DNA of 64,000 nt. Source: Nostoc sp. NMS9 (GTDB taxonomy: Bacteria; Cyanobacteriota; Cyanobacteriia; Cyanobacteriales; Nostocaceae). Of the stretch, positions 63,289-64,000 are shown one piece after another (within the stretch, counting starts at the first letter, position 1; each line of letters opens with the position of its first letter). The DNA is taken from positions 1-64,000 of the forward strand of contig NZ_JABXKL010000058.1 in assembly GCF_017114995.1 (NCBI RefSeq). The letters are read 5' to 3'. The translations under genes were made by a program, and so were the position numbers. The notes under the pieces are model-generated. The model saw nothing but the letters and a program-made list of their open reading frames with translations, was not told the DNA's origin and did not search any database.

Positions 63289-64000
63289 GTGAAAACACTT
63301 AATAGTCTAAGCACACCAGCGTTACTGCAAACTCTGCAATTAATTGCTCAACCCACAAAAACTTTAGAAAATTATGCTGCAAAGTATGGTGGCATTTTCA
63401 CAATGCGGGTAATGGGTTTAAAGTCGCCACCAATAGTATTTTTTAGCCATCCCCAAGCAATTAGCGATTGTTTTGCTATACCTGCACACCAATTAGATTT
63501 TAAGAAAGCAACCCATGTATTTAAACCCTTGTTTGGAGAGAATTCTATTGTATTTCAAGAAGCGCGATCGCACCAACAACAACGGCAGCTATTACTCCCA
63601 GCATTTCATGGCGAGAATTTAAAGTCTTATGGACAAACAATTTGCCAAATTACTGAAGAGCTTACACAAACTTGGACATCAGGTACAGATATTTGTATAC
63701 ACAAATTAATGTCAAATATCACTTTAGAAATTATCTTAAAAGTGGTATTTGGGATTACTCAGGGTGTGCGTTACCAACAATTAAAAGAACAATTGAGTTC
63801 TTTATTAGAAGATGTAACTAAACCTTGGTATTCCAGCTTGTTTTTCTTTCCTTTGCTGCAAAAAGATTTAGGCGCATGGAGTCCTTGGGGAATTTTCTTA
63901 AAAAAACGAGAGCAAATTGACAAACTCATCTATGCAGAAATTTCTGAAAGACGTTGCCAAAAAGATGCTGCGCGTACAGATATTCTCACTCTGCTAATGT
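63289..64000 (+). CDS. Cytochrome P450, CYP110-like, second copy (cut by window edge)
   Basis: The first 237 codons of a paralogue of the preceding P450, from GTG at 63289 (MKTLNSLSTPALLQTLQLIA). Shared blocks include YGGIFTMRVMG, HVFKPLFGENSIV, HQQQRQLLLPAFHGENLKSY and DILTLLM. The haem-binding end lies beyond the window, so activity cannot be judged. The GTG start has only a weak AAAGG site upstream. Confidence 0.9.
   Translation, partial: MKTLNSLSTPALLQTLQLIAQPTKTLENYAAKYGGIFTMRVMGLKSPPIVFFSHPQAISDCFAIPAHQLDFKKATHVFKPLFGENSIVFQEARSHQQQRQLLLPAFHGENLKSYGQTICQITEELTQTWTSGTDICIHKLMSNITLEIILKVVFGITQGVRYQQLKEQLSSLLEDVTKPWYSSLFFFPLLQKDLGAWSPWGIFLKKREQIDKLIYAEISERRCQKDAARTDILTLLM

Overview
The window looks like chromosomal DNA of a filamentous, Nostoc/Anabaena-type cyanobacterium. 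The octamer GCGATCGC (HIP1) recurs inside and between genes. There is a tRNA-Leu(UAA) gene split by a group I intron. Typical cyanobacterial genes are present (ndhL with a DUF3007 gene and trpA, pxcA, DUF3086 and DUF3119 genes beside an MlaE permease, sppA-aroH, CYP110-type P450s). Short tandem repeats built on multiples of 7 bp, and small palindromic repeats, fill the gaps and sometimes enter genes. No species name can be proved from the sequence alone.

Layout. 0-4.7 kb: a 21-bp repeat array, a MITE-like inverted repeat, a lipoprotein, a flippase-like membrane protein, an unrecognised protein and the split tRNA-Leu. 5-9 kb: ndhL, a DUF3007 gene, trpA, a coiled-coil membrane protein and a TPR-like protein. 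9-21.5 kb: a Ser/Thr kinase with an SH3-like tail, a decayed ribbon-helix-helix gene, a Phd/RelE toxin-antitoxin pair, ygfZ-like, a 2Fe-2S protein, cysteine synthase, mnmA, several hypotheticals and a Uma2 nuclease-like protein. 21.6-31 kb: sulfate adenylyltransferase, a pseudo-caspase, a solitary TnpB element with a divergent ribbon-helix-helix gene, hisC, tRNA-Val and a UvrD/AddB-like P-loop protein. 30.6-39 kb: pxcA, mltA, small hypotheticals, a PstS-type binding protein and a secreted GloVer-repeat protein.

39.4-49.7 kb is the most unusual part: nine co-directional genes that read as a pared-down type IV secretion (T4SS) envelope machine. In order they are a VirB2-like pilin, a VirB3-like protein, a VirB4 ATPase, a secreted helical VirB5-position protein, a VirB6-like polytopic protein, two tandem VirB8-like paralogues, a VirB10/TrbI-like protein and a VirB9-like protein. 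No relaxase, VirD4 coupling ATPase, VirB11 or integrase is visible in this window. Housekeeping genes follow (plsY, and the DUF3086/DUF3119/MlaE lipid-transport-like cluster), so the cluster looks chromosomal and may serve something other than conjugation.

50-64 kb: plsY, the MlaE cluster, sppA, aroH, a decayed HicB/PIN locus, a second Ser/Thr kinase, a second 21-bp repeat array next to a leftover C-terminal tail of a duplicated transketolase-family gene, the intact divergent phosphoketolase/transketolase-like gene, and two tandem CYP110-like P450 genes, the second cut by the window edge.

Two themes recur. Small toxin-antitoxin-type genes are decaying by in-frame stop codons (12.2 kb and 57.2 kb). 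Short repeats have also entered functional sequence: the tRNA intron, a signal-peptide region at 7.55 kb and a coding frame at 29.15 kb.
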